From an uncultured Bacteroidia bacterium (GTDB taxonomy: Bacteria; Bacteroidota; Bacteroidia; Bacteroidales; UBA932), in assembly GCA_902788095.1 (NCBI GenBank), contig CADAIT010000005.1, positions 62,001 through 126,000 of the forward strand: DNA of 64,000 bases. Reading direction: 5' to 3'. The notes under the pieces were generated by a model. It was not told the origin of the DNA. It saw only the letters and a list, made by a program, of their open reading frames with translations, and did no database searches. How positions within the stretch are numbered: position 1 is the first letter of the stretch; each line of letters starts with the position of its first letter. The position numbers and the translations under genes are program-made. This document shows positions 50,197 to 59,108 of this stretch, in pieces.

Positions 50197-52642
50197 CTTC
50201 TTTGGGAGCGGCTTTTTCCACTTCGGCCCGGGACGTGCCCTGGGTGCAAACGTAGTCGGCAGGATGGCGGAAGCCCAGCAGGAAGGAATGCACATCCATG
50301 CGCTTTTTCCCGGAAAGCTGCAGGTCCTTTATGGCAATGGCACCGTCCCGGGTGGCTACGGCGAAGTATGTCTTGCCGTCGGTGAGCACCGTCCCGGGCT
50401 CTCCGTGCAGGTCCATGCGCATTTCGCCGAAATAGATTTTGAGCTGTACGGGAGGTTCTTCGCTCCGCCCGGTATGGCGGAGCTCCGTATAGGCGCAAGG
50501 GTAAGGGGAGAGGCCCCGGATGAGGTTGTATATGTGCCAGGTGGTATCCCGCCAGTCGATGTGCTGGAGCTCGCGCGTGAGTTTGGGCGCCGGTTTCAGC
50601 AGCTCGGAGCCTTGGATGAAGCTCCGCTGGACGCGCAGTTCCACATTCTTCTGCACGATGCCTTCCACCGTCTCGATCACCAGCGCGGAGCCCAGTTCCA
50701 TGAGCTTGTCGTGCAGCGTGCCGGCCGTGTCGGTGGGTTCCACGCGGCACTCGGACCGCAGGATGATACCGCCGGTGTCGATTTTCTTGTCTATCATGAA
50801 GGTGGTGACGCCGGTGATGTTCTCCCCGTTGATTACCGCCCAGTTGATGGGCGCGGCGCCGCGGTACTGCGGCAGCAGGGCGGCGTGCAGGTTGAAGGTG
50901 CCCAGCCGGGGCATGGTCCACACCACTTCCGGCAGCATGCGGAAGCCCACCACCACGAAGAGGTCGGCCTTCCAGGCGGCCAGATTCTCGAGGAAGTGCT
51001 CGTCCTTCAGTTTTTCCGGCTGCAACAGCGGCAGGTTATGCTGCAGGGCGTATTTCTTGACGGCGCTCTCGTTCATTTTGAGGCCGCGGCCGGAGGGTTT
51101 GTCCGGAACGGTGACTACGCCGACGACGTTGTAGCCGGCCTTGATGAGCGCATCCAGCGGTCCCACGGAGAATTCCGGAGTGCCCATATAGACAATGCGG
51201 GTGTTTCTGAACATACGGAAGAATTTACTTTTTGCCTTGCGGTACCAGGATTTCATCAAATCCAGGTTGAAGATGCTGGCGTCCTGGATGGCTTTGATGG
51301 TAAGCCAGATGCCGATGGGCCCCAACACGAAGGCCGATACAAATTTGCCGATGAAAGCGGAAGTGGTACCGTTGTTGGCCAGGCGCTCGCCCGTGATGTC
51401 CACCACCCAGTACAGCACGAAAAACAGCATGGAGAGAACGGCCGGCGTGCCCAGTCCGCCTTTTTTTATGATGGCGCCGATGGGTGCGCCGATGAAAAAC
51501 AGCAGCAGGCAGGCCAGCGCCTGCGCATACTTTTTCCAGATTTCCACGTCGGTGCGGTGAATCAGGTGGGTGTAGTCGGCCGAATCCATGATTTGCCCGT
51601 TGGCCATGTTTTTGTACTGCCTGGCGTTGCTGAGCGCATTTTCCAGACCGCGCAGCTTGGAAGCCCGATTGTCCCAGCCTTCCTCCGTGGGAGGGAGCAT
51701 GACGGCCGTCGCCTTGCTGCGCCACGCGGTGTCCAGCTGCTCCTTGTGGCCGAGTCCGTTCTGGCGGCGGAATTCCTCCACATGGCGGAGCGTGCCTTTG
51801 TGTACCAGGTTGGTCAGGGAGTCGTGTCCCTGCCGCAGGTCTTCCAGATTCATGGAACGCACCTGTTCGCCGTAGCGGGCGCTGTCGGAATGGTGGAAAG
51901 CGTAGTTTTCCAGCGGAATCACCAGCTCCTGGCTGTTGAACATGATGCGCCTGAGCGCCAGGGTGGTGTCGCGGTATTTGCGCTTGTTCTCCTCCTGGTA
52001 GCTGATGCCGTTGAACAATTGGAAGGTCAGGTAATCCTTTGCGTTGGACAGTTTGATGATACCGCTGTCGGCCACCGTCAGGCGCGTATTCCCTTTGCCC
52101 GCCGTATGGTCGTACACGTGGATATTGTACATCATGCCCGTCTTTTTGTCGCGGCGGTCCACCCGGAGGATATACCCCTCGATGCCGTCGTAGAAGGTTC
52201 CGGTGGGGATTTTGATTTCACTTTTGGTGCGGCCGATGTCGTCGCGCATGGTGTAAATCTGGTTGATGGAATACGGCACCAGGCGGTCGCCCACGTAAAA
52301 TGCGCCGATACTCACCAGGGCGCTGACGATGGTCATGGGAATCAGGACCCGCGCCAGGGAAATGCCGGAAGCCTTGATGGCGGTGAGCTCGAATTTCTCG
52401 CCCATGTCGCCCAGCGTCATCATGGAGCTGAGCAGGGTGGCCAGGGGAATGGCCAGCGGCAGCGTCTGGCAGCTGCCCCACATCAGAAACTCCAGGATTA
52501 CCTTGAACTCCAGGCCTTTGCCGACCAGTTCGTCAATGTAAAGCCACAGGAACTGCATGACCAGAATGAACGTCACAATCCCCAGGATCGCGAAGAACGG
52601 TCCCACAAAGGATTTGAGTAAAAACTGGTCTAATTTCTTCAT
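50189..52642 (-). CDS. fmt: LptF/LptG-type permease fused to methionyl-tRNA formyltransferase
   Basis: One unbroken frame of 817 codons. Residues 1-475 are a YjgP/YjgQ permease with membrane segments at about 15-35, 55-75 and 97-118, a periplasmic domain, and three more at about 375-450; it would export LPS as part of the Lpt complex. Residues 477-817 are Fmt, which formylates Met-tRNA(fMet): RIVYMGTPEFSVGPLDALI, FNLHAALLPQYRGAAPINWA (catalytic Asn-His) and DTGGII (Asp). No stop lies between. Met477 (base 51214) begins like a native Fmt, so internal initiation could also yield free Fmt. The C-terminal 25 residues are an extra acidic tail. The lipid-export role is inferred from the family. Confidence 0.88.
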   Translation of the reverse strand: MKKLDQFLLKSFVGPFFAILGIVTFILVMQFLWLYIDELVGKGLEFKVILEFLMWGSCQTLPLAIPLATLLSSMMTLGDMGEKFELTAIKASGISLARVLIPMTIVSALVSIGAFYVGDRLVPYSINQIYTMRDDIGRTKSEIKIPTGTFYDGIEGYILRVDRRDKKTGMMYNIHVYDHTAGKGNTRLTVADSGIIKLSNAKDYLTFQLFNGISYQEENKRKYRDTTLALRRIMFNSQELVIPLENYAFHHSDSARYGEQVRSMNLEDLRQGHDSLTNLVHKGTLRHVEEFRRQNGLGHKEQLDTAWRSKATAVMLPPTEEGWDNRASKLRGLENALSNARQYKNMANGQIMDSADYTHLIHRTDVEIWKKYAQALACLLLFFIGAPIGAIIKKGGLGTPAVLSMLFFVLYWVVDITGERLANNGTTSAFIGKFVSAFVLGPIGIWLTIKAIQDASIFNLDLMKSWYRKAKSKFFRMFRNTRIVYMGTPEFSVGPLDALIKAGYNVVGVVTVPDKPSGRGLKMNESAVKKYALQHNLPLLQPEKLKDEHFLENLAAWKADLFVVVGFRMLPEVVWTMPRLGTFNLHAALLPQYRGAAPINWAVINGENITGVTTFMIDKKIDTGGIILRSECRVEPTDTAGTLHDKLMELGSALVIETVEGIVQKNVELRVQRSFIQGSELLKPAPKLTRELQHIDWRDTTWHIYNLIRGLSPYPCAYTELRHTGRSEEPPVQLKIYFGEMRMDLHGEPGTVLTDGKTYFAVATRDGAIAIKDLQLSGKKRMDVHSFLLGFRHPADYVCTQGTSRAEVEKAAPKEDE

Positions 52643-52652
52643 TCTAGTATTG

Positions 52653-52789
52653 GCAAATGCCTATATGCTTGGCAAATCGTCGCTTCGCGACCCCTCCCAT
52701 ACGCAACGTGTCTGACGACACGGCTGTGGGCCCCTCCCTCTTATGTGGCCGAGGGTGGCCACAGATTTGCCAAGCATATAGGCATTTGC
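52653..52789. mobile_element. MITE-like 137-bp element with 26-bp terminal inverted repeats
   Basis: A 26-bp arm at 52653-52678 (GCAAATGCCTATATGC…) is the exact complement of 52764-52789. The interior (about 85 bases) has CCCCTCCC twice and no open frame. It fills almost the whole gap between the alaS stop (52792) and the permease-Fmt start (52642) and could act as a strong hairpin or terminator. Flanking TA dinucleotides are possible target duplications but not convincing. No transposase is present in the window. Confidence 0.7.
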
Positions 52790-52791
52790 AA

Positions 52792-55407
52792 TTAGCATGT
52801 TGCTACTTCTATTAGTTTATTCAACGCGGCGGGGAGGCCTTCCACGAGGCGTCCGCCTGCGGTTGCCAGGCCGGGCTGTCCGCCGCCGCCGCCCTGGATG
52901 AGCTTTGCGGCTTCACGGATGTCCTTGCCGGCATTTTTGCCTTTGGCAACCAGGTCGTTGGAGTACATAAGCACCAGGTTGGGCTTGCCGTCGAAGCTGA
53001 ACGCGCCGGCCACCGCCAGGTTCTCGGCCTTTTTCTGCAAAATCAGGGCCATGTTGCGGGCCAGGGCCGGGTCCACGGACGTGTCAAACCTGGCCACGCG
53101 CATGCCGTTGATTTCCTCGGCCTGCTCATAAAGCTTCTCCGCCAGCAGGGAGGCTTTTTCCATGGCGATGGTTTCCAGCTGCTTGCGGGCGTCGGCATTC
53201 TCCCCGAGCATCTTTTCGATGGCGCCGGTGAGATCCGGCACGTTGTTGAACAGGCCGCGGACGGTCTTGAGAAGGTCTTCCACATGCTGGATGGCCTCTT
53301 CCGCCGCGGCGCCGGTGACGGCCTCTATCCGGCGTATCCCGGCGGCGACGGCGCTTTCCGCACGCACTTTGAACAGGCCGATGGTGCCGGTATTTTGGGT
53401 GTGCGTGCCGCCGCACAGTTCGACGGATTCGCCGAAGCGGACAACGCGCACTACGTCGCCGTATTTCTCGCCGAACAGGGCCATGGCGCCCATGGCGCGG
53501 GCCTCGTCCATGGTGGCGTCCCGTTTTTCGCACAGGGGTTCGCAGGCGCGTATGAGCTGGTTCACGCGGTTCTCCACGGCACGGAGCTCCTCGTCCGTCA
53601 CCTTCTGGAAGTGGGAGAAGTCGAAGCGGAAATAGTCCGGTCCCACGAAGGAGCCTTTCTGCTCCACATGGGAGCCCAGGATTTCGCGCAGGGCCTGGTG
53701 CAGCAGGTGGGTGGCCGTGTGGTTGTTCATGATGCGCCGGCGGCGTTCTTCATCCACCGTCAGGGTGAACGTTTCGTTGCCGTTTTCCGGAAGTTTGGCC
53801 GCCAGGTGAATGGTGAGGTTGTTTTCCTTCACGGTATTCAGGATGGCGATTTTTTCTCCGGAGGCGCTCTCCACATAGCCGGTGTCTCCGACCTGGCCGC
53901 CCATCTCGGCATAGAAAGGCGTGCGGTCGAATACCAGCTGGAAGTATTCCTTGTTCTTCTGCTTGACGGTACGCTGCTTCAGGAGGGTGGCGCCTTCCAC
54001 TTTCAGGGTGTCGTACCCTTCAAACACCACTTCGTCGCTGTCGGCAAAGACCGTCCAGTCGCCAAATTCGTTGGCGGTGGCGTTGCGGGCGCGTTCCTTC
54101 TGCTTCTGGAGCTCCACGTTGAAGCTTTCCAGGTCCACCGTGTAGCCTTTTTCGGAGGCGATGAGCTCCGTAAGGTCGATGGGGAAGCCGTAGGTGTCGT
54201 ACAGGACGAAGGCGTCGGTACCGGAAACCACCTTGGTGCCGGCATTTTTGGACATATTGTCTTCCAGCATGCGGATACCGCGGTCCAGGGTGCGCAGGAA
54301 GGCGTTTTCTTCCTCACGGATCACGTTTTCGATGAGCTTCTGCTGGGCTTTGAGCTCCGGATAGGCCTCACCCATATCGGCAACCAGCTGCGGAATCAGG
54401 CGGCACAGGAAGGGCTCGTTGAAGTCCAGGAAGGTGTAGCCGTAGCGCACGGCGCGGCGAAGGATGCGGCGAATCACGTAGCCGGCCTTCACGTTGGAAG
54501 GCAGCTGGCCGTCGGCAATGGAGAAGGCGATGGCGCGGATGTGGTCCGCAATCACGCGCATGGCCACTTCCACGTTGCCGCCCTCGGCATATTTGTGTCC
54601 GGAGAAGGCTTCCACCTGGCCGATGAGGCCGGAGAAGACGTCCGTCTCGTAGTTGCTTTTCTTGTTCTGGAGAATCATGCACAGACGCTCGAAGCCCATG
54701 CCCGTGTCGATGTTCTTGGCGGGGAGGGGTTCCAGGTGGCCGTCGGCCTTGCGTTCATACTGCATGAACACCAGGTTCCAGATTTCAATCACATCGTCAT
54801 TGTCCGTGTTCACCAGCTCGCGGCCGGGAACTTTGGCAATTTCCTCGTCCGGGCGCAGGTCGATGTGAATCTCGCTGCAGGGACCGCAGGGGCCGGTATC
54901 GCCCATTTCCCAGAAGTTGTCGTGCTTGTTGCCGTTGAGCACGTGGTCGGCCGGCAGGTGCTTGAGCCAGGCCTTCCGGGCTTCGGTGTCCAGCGCGGTC
55001 CCGTCTTCCTCGGAGCCCTCGAAGACGGTGGCGTACAGTTTGGTCCGGTCAATTTTATATACTTCCGTGAGCAGTTCCCAGGCCCAGTCGATGGCTTCCT
55101 CCTTGAAGTAGTCGCCGAAGCTCCAGTTGCCCAGCATTTCGAACATGGTATGGTGCCGGCCGTCGTGGCCCACGGCCTCCAGGTCGTTGTGCTTGCCGCT
55201 CACGCGGAGGCACTTCTGGGAGTCCGTTGCACGGGGGAACTTGGGGGCGCTGTTCCCGAGAAAAATGTCCTTGAACTGGTTCATGCCCGCATTGGTGAAC
55301 ATGAGGGTGGGGTCATTCTTGATGACCATGGGTGCTGAGGGCACGACCGTATGCCCTTTGGATGCGAAGAAGTCCAGATACTTCTGGCGGATTTCCTTTG
55401 AAGTCAT
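52792..55407 (-). CDS. alaS: alanyl-tRNA synthetase
   Basis: An 871-residue class II synthetase. N-terminal [39 protein letters not shown], then the editing domain with zinc-type [11 protein letters not shown] and [10 protein letters not shown], and the C-terminal oligomerization/C-Ala region ending [15 protein letters not shown]. All domains are present and length is normal. Separate unit with its own promoter; a REP-like palindrome lies in its 5' leader. Confidence 0.97.
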   Translation of the reverse strand: MTSKEIRQKYLDFFASKGHTVVPSAPMVIKNDPTLMFTNAGMNQFKDIFLGNSAPKFPRATDSQKCLRVSGKHNDLEAVGHDGRHHTMFEMLGNWSFGDYFKEEAIDWAWELLTEVYKIDRTKLYATVFEGSEEDGTALDTEARKAWLKHLPADHVLNGNKHDNFWEMGDTGPCGPCSEIHIDLRPDEEIAKVPGRELVNTDNDDVIEIWNLVFMQYERKADGHLEPLPAKNIDTGMGFERLCMILQNKKSNYETDVFSGLIGQVEAFSGHKYAEGGNVEVAMRVIADHIRAIAFSIADGQLPSNVKAGYVIRRILRRAVRYGYTFLDFNEPFLCRLIPQLVADMGEAYPELKAQQKLIENVIREEENAFLRTLDRGIRMLEDNMSKNAGTKVVSGTDAFVLYDTYGFPIDLTELIASEKGYTVDLESFNVELQKQKERARNATANEFGDWTVFADSDEVVFEGYDTLKVEGATLLKQRTVKQKNKEYFQLVFDRTPFYAEMGGQVGDTGYVESASGEKIAILNTVKENNLTIHLAAKLPENGNETFTLTVDEERRRRIMNNHTATHLLHQALREILGSHVEQKGSFVGPDYFRFDFSHFQKVTDEELRAVENRVNQLIRACEPLCEKRDATMDEARAMGAMALFGEKYGDVVRVVRFGESVELCGGTHTQNTGTIGLFKVRAESAVAAGIRRIEAVTGAAAEEAIQHVEDLLKTVRGLFNNVPDLTGAIEKMLGENADARKQLETIAMEKASLLAEKLYEQAEEINGMRVARFDTSVDPALARNMALILQKKAENLAVAGAFSFDGKPNLVLMYSNDLVAKGKNAGKDIREAAKLIQGGGGGQPGLATAGGRLVEGLPAALNKLIEVATC

Positions 55408-55433
55408 ATGTGTTTATCGTCTTGTTTTTCCTG

Positions 55434-55467
55434 TCATACTGAGGCCCAACGGGCCGAAGTATCTAAA
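55434..55467 (+). repeat. REP-like palindromic repeat in the alaS leader
   Basis: GTCATACTGAGGCCCAACGG… through GAAGTATCT; GGCCC/GGGCC forms a short stem. It shares the frame GTCATnCTGA…GAAGnATCT with the two repeats around miaA. It lies between the alaS promoter box and start codon. Confidence 0.6.
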
Positions 55468-55474
55468 TAACCTG

Positions 55475-55482
55475 CAAAGGTA
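55475..55482 (-). promoter_or_regulatory. -7 box of alaS
   Basis: On the minus strand TACCTTTG, giving a leader of about 65 bases that contains the REP-like palindrome. No clear TTG upstream. Confidence 0.5.
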
Positions 55483-55531
55483 CATTTTTTCCTGTAAATA
55501 TCCTATTTTGGCGTTTGGGCAGGATTTTTGT

Positions 55532-55539
55532 TATATTTG
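55532..55539 (+). promoter_or_regulatory. promoter of the M23 pair, near-leaderless
   Basis: TATATTTG, with TTG at 55508-55510 (21-base spacer). The ATG at 55546 is only 6 bases after the box. Confidence 0.6.
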
Positions 55540-55545
55540 CAGATT

Positions 55546-56466
55546 ATGTCTCCGGTAGAGAAGAACAACAGCCAATTGAAGCATTTCGGCAGCATCCAGC
55601 TTTTTGTAGCTTTGCTTGCCGGGGCCTTGCTGTTTGTGCTGTACATCTGGCTCTACCTTTCCGTGCTGAAGATGGATTTGCCCAAAACCGCCATTCTGAA
55701 GCGTCAGAATGCCATTTGGAGCACCCGCGTGGACCAGATGTCCCAGAAGCTGGACCGTTACGACGCCCAGATGTCGCTCATGGAGATGCGTGATGACCGC
55801 ATTTACCGCTCCCTGTACGGCCTGGACGAAATTCCCCAGAAAACGCGCCATGCGGGCCTGGGCGGAGAAAACCGCTATGCCGCCTTGGAAGGCACGGCCC
55901 TGCTGGGGATAAGCCGCCGCCTGGATGTACTGGAAAAGCGGGCGTACGTCCAGTCCAAGTCCTTTGACGACGTGGCCGCCCTCCAGCAGACCGCCGGCGA
56001 CATGGCCTCGCACATTCCCGCCATCCCGCCCATGAACACGGATCCGGAGACGTATCGGCTCAGCAGTCCCTTCGGCTTCCGGGCCGACCCTCTTTCGGGC
56101 CTCCCCAAGCGGCATACCGGCATGGACTTCGCCTGCCCGCCCGGGAACCCCATATACGCTACCGGCGACGGCGTGGTGATTCTGGCCACTTACGACCACA
56201 GCGGCTATGGCCGGCATGTGGAAGTGGACCATGGATTCGGCTATGTGACCCGCTATGCGCACATGTCCCGCATCGACGTGGAAGTGGGGCAGGAGGTGAA
56301 ACGGGGCGACTGCCTGGGCCTGAGCGGCCGCAGCGGCCGTATCACCGGCCCGCACCTGCACTATGAGGTCATCTACCGCAAAAATTACGTAAACCCCTAT
56401 CAGTATATGGATTTGGACATCCCGTCCAAAGATTATATGGAAATGGTCCGCAAACCCGCAAAATGA
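55546..56466 (+). CDS. M23-family murein endopeptidase, membrane-anchored
   Basis: A 306-residue protein: one N-terminal membrane helix (about 20-42, FVALLAGALLFVLYIWLYLSV), a coiled-coil stretch, then the LytM domain with zinc ligands HTGMD (H and D) and HLHYEV (H). It cuts peptide cross-links or activates amidases during wall growth. Start MSPVEKN lies 6 bases after the promoter box; a start six codons earlier would lie in the box. It overlaps the second M23 gene by 4 bases. Confidence 0.92.
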   Translation: MSPVEKNNSQLKHFGSIQLFVALLAGALLFVLYIWLYLSVLKMDLPKTAILKRQNAIWSTRVDQMSQKLDRYDAQMSLMEMRDDRIYRSLYGLDEIPQKTRHAGLGGENRYAALEGTALLGISRRLDVLEKRAYVQSKSFDDVAALQQTAGDMASHIPAIPPMNTDPETYRLSSPFGFRADPLSGLPKRHTGMDFACPPGNPIYATGDGVVILATYDHSGYGRHVEVDHGFGYVTRYAHMSRIDVEVGQEVKRGDCLGLSGRSGRITGPHLHYEVIYRKNYVNPYQYMDLDIPSKDYMEMVRKPAK

Positions 56467-57377
56467 TGAAAACACGTTATTCCCGCTGGCGAATTGTCTT
56501 GATGGGAGCCTTGCGCTTCCTGGTGGTGACGCTGTCCGTGTTCATCATGTGCTACATCGTATTCGCGCTGATCTTCTCCACGGACGAGGAGCGGCGGCTG
56601 CAGCGGGAGAACAGCCTGTACCGCAGCCGTTACTCGCGGCTCAAGGAAAAGGAGATGCTGATAGGCGATGTGGTGCAGGGCCTGCAGGAGAAGGACAATG
56701 CCATCTACCGGGAACTCTTCGAGACGGAGGCCCCGTCGCCGGACGCCATGACGGCCGCGGATTTGATCGCCGGGAGCGACTCCCTGTCCGAGAACTTCTA
56801 CCTGGGGGCGACGGCATCGGCATCGGGCCGGACCATGCTCATGGCGGAGCAGGTGGACCAGAACTTCGACGCCATCTTCCGCCTCCTGGAAACCCGCCGG
56901 GACAGCATTCCGCCGCTTACCCTGCCGCTCAAGGACATGTCTTACGTGCAGGTCGGCGCCTCGGTGGGCGTGAAGCAGAACCCCTTGTACAAAGTGCCCA
57001 TGCAGCACGACGGCCTGGACCTGATCGCCCCGCAGGGAGCGCACGTATATGCCGCCGCGAGCGGGGTGGTTTCGGAGGTGGTCCATTCGCGAAAGGGGCT
57101 GGGCAATATCCTGGAAATCGACCACGGCAACGGCTACACCAGCCGCTATTGCCTGCTGGCCGATATGAATGCGGCCCGGGGAACGCGTGTCCGGCGTGGC
57201 CAGAAAATAGGCACGGTAGGTATCTCCGGCACCGTTTCGGCGCCGCATCTGCATTTTGAAATCCGTTTCAGGGGAGAGCCCTGCGACCCGCTGCATTATC
57301 TGTTCGCCTCCCTGAGTCCGGAAGACTACGCCCGCATGGTGTACATGGCTTACGCCACCTCCCAGTCGCTGGATTAG
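56463..57377 (+). CDS. second M23-family endopeptidase, membrane-anchored
   Basis: A 304-residue paralogue of the preceding gene with the same plan: membrane helix (about 18-38, [20 protein letters not shown]), coiled coil, LytM domain. Ligands are kept as HDGLD and HLHFEI, so it should be active. The pair resembles adjacent M23 proteins in other Bacteroidetes and may work together. Its end overlaps the convergent smpB by 4 bases. Confidence 0.92.
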   Translation: MMKTRYSRWRIVLMGALRFLVVTLSVFIMCYIVFALIFSTDEERRLQRENSLYRSRYSRLKEKEMLIGDVVQGLQEKDNAIYRELFETEAPSPDAMTAADLIAGSDSLSENFYLGATASASGRTMLMAEQVDQNFDAIFRLLETRRDSIPPLTLPLKDMSYVQVGASVGVKQNPLYKVPMQHDGLDLIAPQGAHVYAAASGVVSEVVHSRKGLGNILEIDHGNGYTSRYCLLADMNAARGTRVRRGQKIGTVGISGTVSAPHLHFEIRFRGEPCDPLHYLFASLSPEDYARMVYMAYATSQSLD

Positions 57378-57829
57378 TAGCCGTTCCGATCCATCTCGCG
57401 GCGCAGGTCCTTGGCTTTGATGGATTCGCGTTTGTCGTACTCTTTTTTACCCTTGGCCAGGGCGATGACCAGTTTGGCGAAGCCGTTGTCCGCGATGAAG
57501 AGCTTCACGGCCACGATGGTGAGGCCTTTCTGTTTGTCGGCCTGCTGCAAATGCCTCAGTTCCTTTCTGTTAAGCAGGAGGCGACGGTCCCGTACAGGCT
57601 CGTGCTGGCCCCAGCTGCCCCAGTGATATGTGGCAATGTTCATGCCCCGCACGAAGAGCTCTCCGCCCACAAAGAAGCAGTAGGCGTCCTGCAGGGACAC
57701 TTTGCCCGCGCGGATGCTCTTGATTTCCGTCCCCACCAGCTGGATGCCGGCAGTATAGGTTTCCAGGAACTCGTAGTCGAACGAGGCCCGGCGGTTCTTG
57801 ATTTGTATGCTGCTCTTTGCTTTTGGCAT
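57374..57829 (-). CDS. smpB: SsrA-binding protein
   Basis: A 151-residue SmpB that escorts tmRNA to stalled ribosomes. [40 protein letters not shown] and the C-terminal [20 protein letters not shown] are diagnostic. Start [12 protein letters not shown] was chosen by homology; the frame remains open further upstream. A TAACTTTG box lies 45 bases before it. Confidence 0.96.
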   Translation of the reverse strand: MPKAKSSIQIKNRRASFDYEFLETYTAGIQLVGTEIKSIRAGKVSLQDAYCFFVGGELFVRGMNIATYHWGSWGQHEPVRDRRLLLNRKELRHLQQADKQKGLTIVAVKLFIADNGFAKLVIALAKGKKEYDKRESIKAKDLRREMDRNGY

Positions 57830-57873
57830 TTTTGTCGGTCGTCTGAGGCTTTGCCGAAGAATCTTTCGGCCTG

Positions 57874-57881
57874 CAAAGTTA
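57874..57881 (-). promoter_or_regulatory. -7 box of smpB
   Basis: On the minus strand TAACTTTG, next to the 30-bp repeat at 57884-57913. No TTG at standard distance. Confidence 0.5.
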
Positions 57882-57883
57882 AT

Positions 57884-57913
57884 AAAAAGATTCTTCACTT
57901 CGTTCAGAATGAC
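57884..57913 (-). repeat. 30-bp repeat, left copy of inverted pair around miaA
   Basis: Reads GTCATTCTGAACGAAGTGAA… ending ATCTTTTT on the minus strand. It matches the copy at 58923-58952 in 29 of 30 bases, in the opposite direction. It lies between the smpB and miaA promoters. Confidence 0.9.
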
Positions 57914-57921
57914 AAAATGCG

Positions 57922-57929
57922 TATTTTTG
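57922..57929 (+). promoter_or_regulatory. -7 box of miaA, near-leaderless
   Basis: TATTTTTG, 5 bases before the ATG at 57935. Confidence 0.55.
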
Positions 57930-57934
57930 CAGTG

Positions 57935-58774
57935 ATGAACAAACTCAACAAGACTCAGCTTTTGCCGGACCGTCCCGGTATCCCGCCCATGGCCAAGCTG
58001 CCGGAACCGGAAGTGGTGGATCCGGCCGCTCTGGCGGAAGCGTATCGGCGGGGCGATATAGACCTTGTCTGCGTCCTGGGCCCCACGGCTTCCGGAAAAA
58101 CCCGCTATGCCGTACAGCTGGCCCGCTCGCTTGCCTGTCATTCCGAGCAGGGCGAAGAAGCGCTTCCCGCCCATATTCTGTCCGCGGACAGCCGGCAGGT
58201 GTATGTGGGGATGGATATCGGCACGGGAAAGGACCTGCGGGAATACGGCGAGGTCCCGTATCACTTGATAGACCTGGTTCCGGCGGGCTCCAAATACAAT
58301 ATCTACCAGTACCAGCTGGCTTTTGCCGATGCCTATGCCGCCGTCCGCGCTGCGGGTGCCATTCCCATCCTCTGCGGCGGCTCGGGCCTGTACATCGAGG
58401 CCGTCACGCGCGCGTACAAGTTTGAAAAGGAGAACGGACTGCCGGCCCGGGTTCTACCGCAGAACGTATATTACATAGGTACGCTCGTGTCGCGGGAGGA
58501 ACGGGTGGCGCGCATCGACCGGCGGCTGGAGGAACGGATGCAGGAAGGCCTGGTGGAGGAGGTGAGGGGGTTGCTGGAGACGGTATCGGCTCAGGACCTT
58601 ATTTATTATGGGCTTGAGTACAAGTTTGTTACGCAATACATCCTGGGCGAGCTGAGCTACGAGGACATGGTGGTGGCGCTGGGCAATGCCATTCATCAGT
58701 TCGCCAAGCGCCAGATGACCTGGTTCCGCGGCATGGAACGCGACGGCATCCGCATTCACTGGGTCCGCCCGTAA
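57935..58774 (+). CDS. miaA: tRNA dimethylallyltransferase, short form
   Basis: A 279-residue enzyme that prenylates A37 of tRNAs reading U-starting codons. P-loop GPTASGKT at 49-56, [18 protein letters not shown] at 81-98, and the C-terminal [16 protein letters not shown]. The tRNA-binding middle part is reduced. Between the P-loop helix and SADSRQ, residues 68-78 ([11 protein letters not shown]) have no counterpart in other MiaA proteins and are encoded by a REP-like sequence at 58136-58166. The frame is intact. ATG 57935 follows the promoter box by 5 bases. Inverted 30-bp repeats flank the gene. Confidence 0.93.
   Translation: MNKLNKTQLLPDRPGIPPMAKLPEPEVVDPAALAEAYRRGDIDLVCVLGPTASGKTRYAVQLARSLACHSEQGEEALPAHILSADSRQVYVGMDIGTGKDLREYGEVPYHLIDLVPAGSKYNIYQYQLAFADAYAAVRAAGAIPILCGGSGLYIEAVTRAYKFEKENGLPARVLPQNVYYIGTLVSREERVARIDRRLEERMQEGLVEEVRGLLETVSAQDLIYYGLEYKFVTQYILGELSYEDMVVALGNAIHQFAKRQMTWFRGMERDGIRIHWVRP
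58136..58166 (+). repeat. REP-like element inside the miaA coding sequence
   Basis: TGTCATTCCGAGCAGGGCG followed by AAGAAGCGCTTC. The first 13 bases equal the widespread bacterial repeat opening TGTCATTCCGAGC. Translated in frame as [10 protein letters not shown]. Confidence 0.65.
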
Positions 58775-58819
58775 ATTGTTGTGACACGTATCTGTTTGAC
58801 AGTTAATACGTTGCTGGAA

Positions 58820-58848
58820 AATCCTCGTTCAAAATCCGAACGAGGATT
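58820..58848 (+). terminator. hairpin after miaA
   Basis: AATCCTCGTTC and GAACGAGGATT form a perfect 11-bp stem with a 7-base loop, 45 bases past the miaA stop. The following GTATAATAATG is only A/T-rich, so termination is likely but not textbook. Confidence 0.55.
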
Positions 58849-58922
58849 GTATAATAATGCATTGATAATCAGCGAGTTGGCTATCACGGGATTGGGTGCC
58901 CGGAGCGGGTACTGAGCGCGGC

Positions 58923-58952
58923 GTCATGCTGAACGAAGTGAAGAATCTTTTT
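58923..58952 (+). repeat. 30-bp repeat, right copy of inverted pair around miaA
   Basis: GTCATGCTGAACGAAGTGAA… ending ATCTTTTT; 29/30 identical to the left copy. Its final T residues and the following G supply the -33 TTG of the metK promoter. Confidence 0.9.
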
Positions 58953-58980
58953 GCAAATTCAAAATATTGCACTACCTTTG
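58951..58980 (+). promoter_or_regulatory. promoter of metK
   Basis: TTG at 58951-58953, 19 bases, TACCTTTG at 58973-58980. It gives a leader of about 125 bases that holds the riboswitch. Confidence 0.75.
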
Positions 58981-58993
58981 CCGTCCCAAAATA

Positions 58994-59046
58994 TATGTGG
59001 ACAGATTTGGATTGCTTGCAACCACGTTAAAAAATGCTAAAATTAC
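58994..59046 (+). promoter_or_regulatory. SAM-II-like riboswitch aptamer
   Basis: P1 stem GTGG (58997-59000) with CCAC (59022-59025). The loop has GATTT (59004-59008), seven bases, then TTGCAA (59016-59021), the same spacing as in SAM-II aptamers; GCTAAAA (59036-59042) follows as the pseudoknot strand. I could not settle the full P2 pairing by eye. The next gene, metK, makes SAM. Confidence 0.7.
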
Positions 59047-59068
59047 ATCTCATATCAGTGTTTTGTGT

Positions 59069-59106
59069 TTTTAGCCTCCGCATATAGTCCGGGGCTAATT
59101 TTTTTT
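59069..59106 (+). terminator. riboswitch-controlled terminator before metK
   Basis: TTAGCCTC (59071-59078) pairs with GGGGCTAA (59091-59098), followed by eight T; metK starts 3 bases later. TTTTAGC (59069-59075) is also the exact complement of the aptamer strand GCTAAAA (59036-59042), so an antiterminator can form when SAM is absent. Confidence 0.8.
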
Positions 59107-59108
59107 GT

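Larger units (their letters stand above)
58775..58972. other. intergenic region miaA-metK, 5' half
   Basis: Contains a GTGACACG stretch near 58780, a perfect hairpin at 58820-58848, an unassigned GC-rich stretch and the right-hand 30-bp repeat. No open frame with a credible start was found. Confidence 0.6.

Noticed and set aside
53284..55338. A 684-codon plus-strand frame within alaS
   Set aside because: Fully antisense to alaS, which has all its domains; no start signal and no protein-like motifs.
58775..58972. A small RNA gene or tRNA between miaA and metK
   Set aside because: Only one simple hairpin, a repeat and unstructured stretches are visible; no cloverleaf, and no dedicated promoter before the hairpin.
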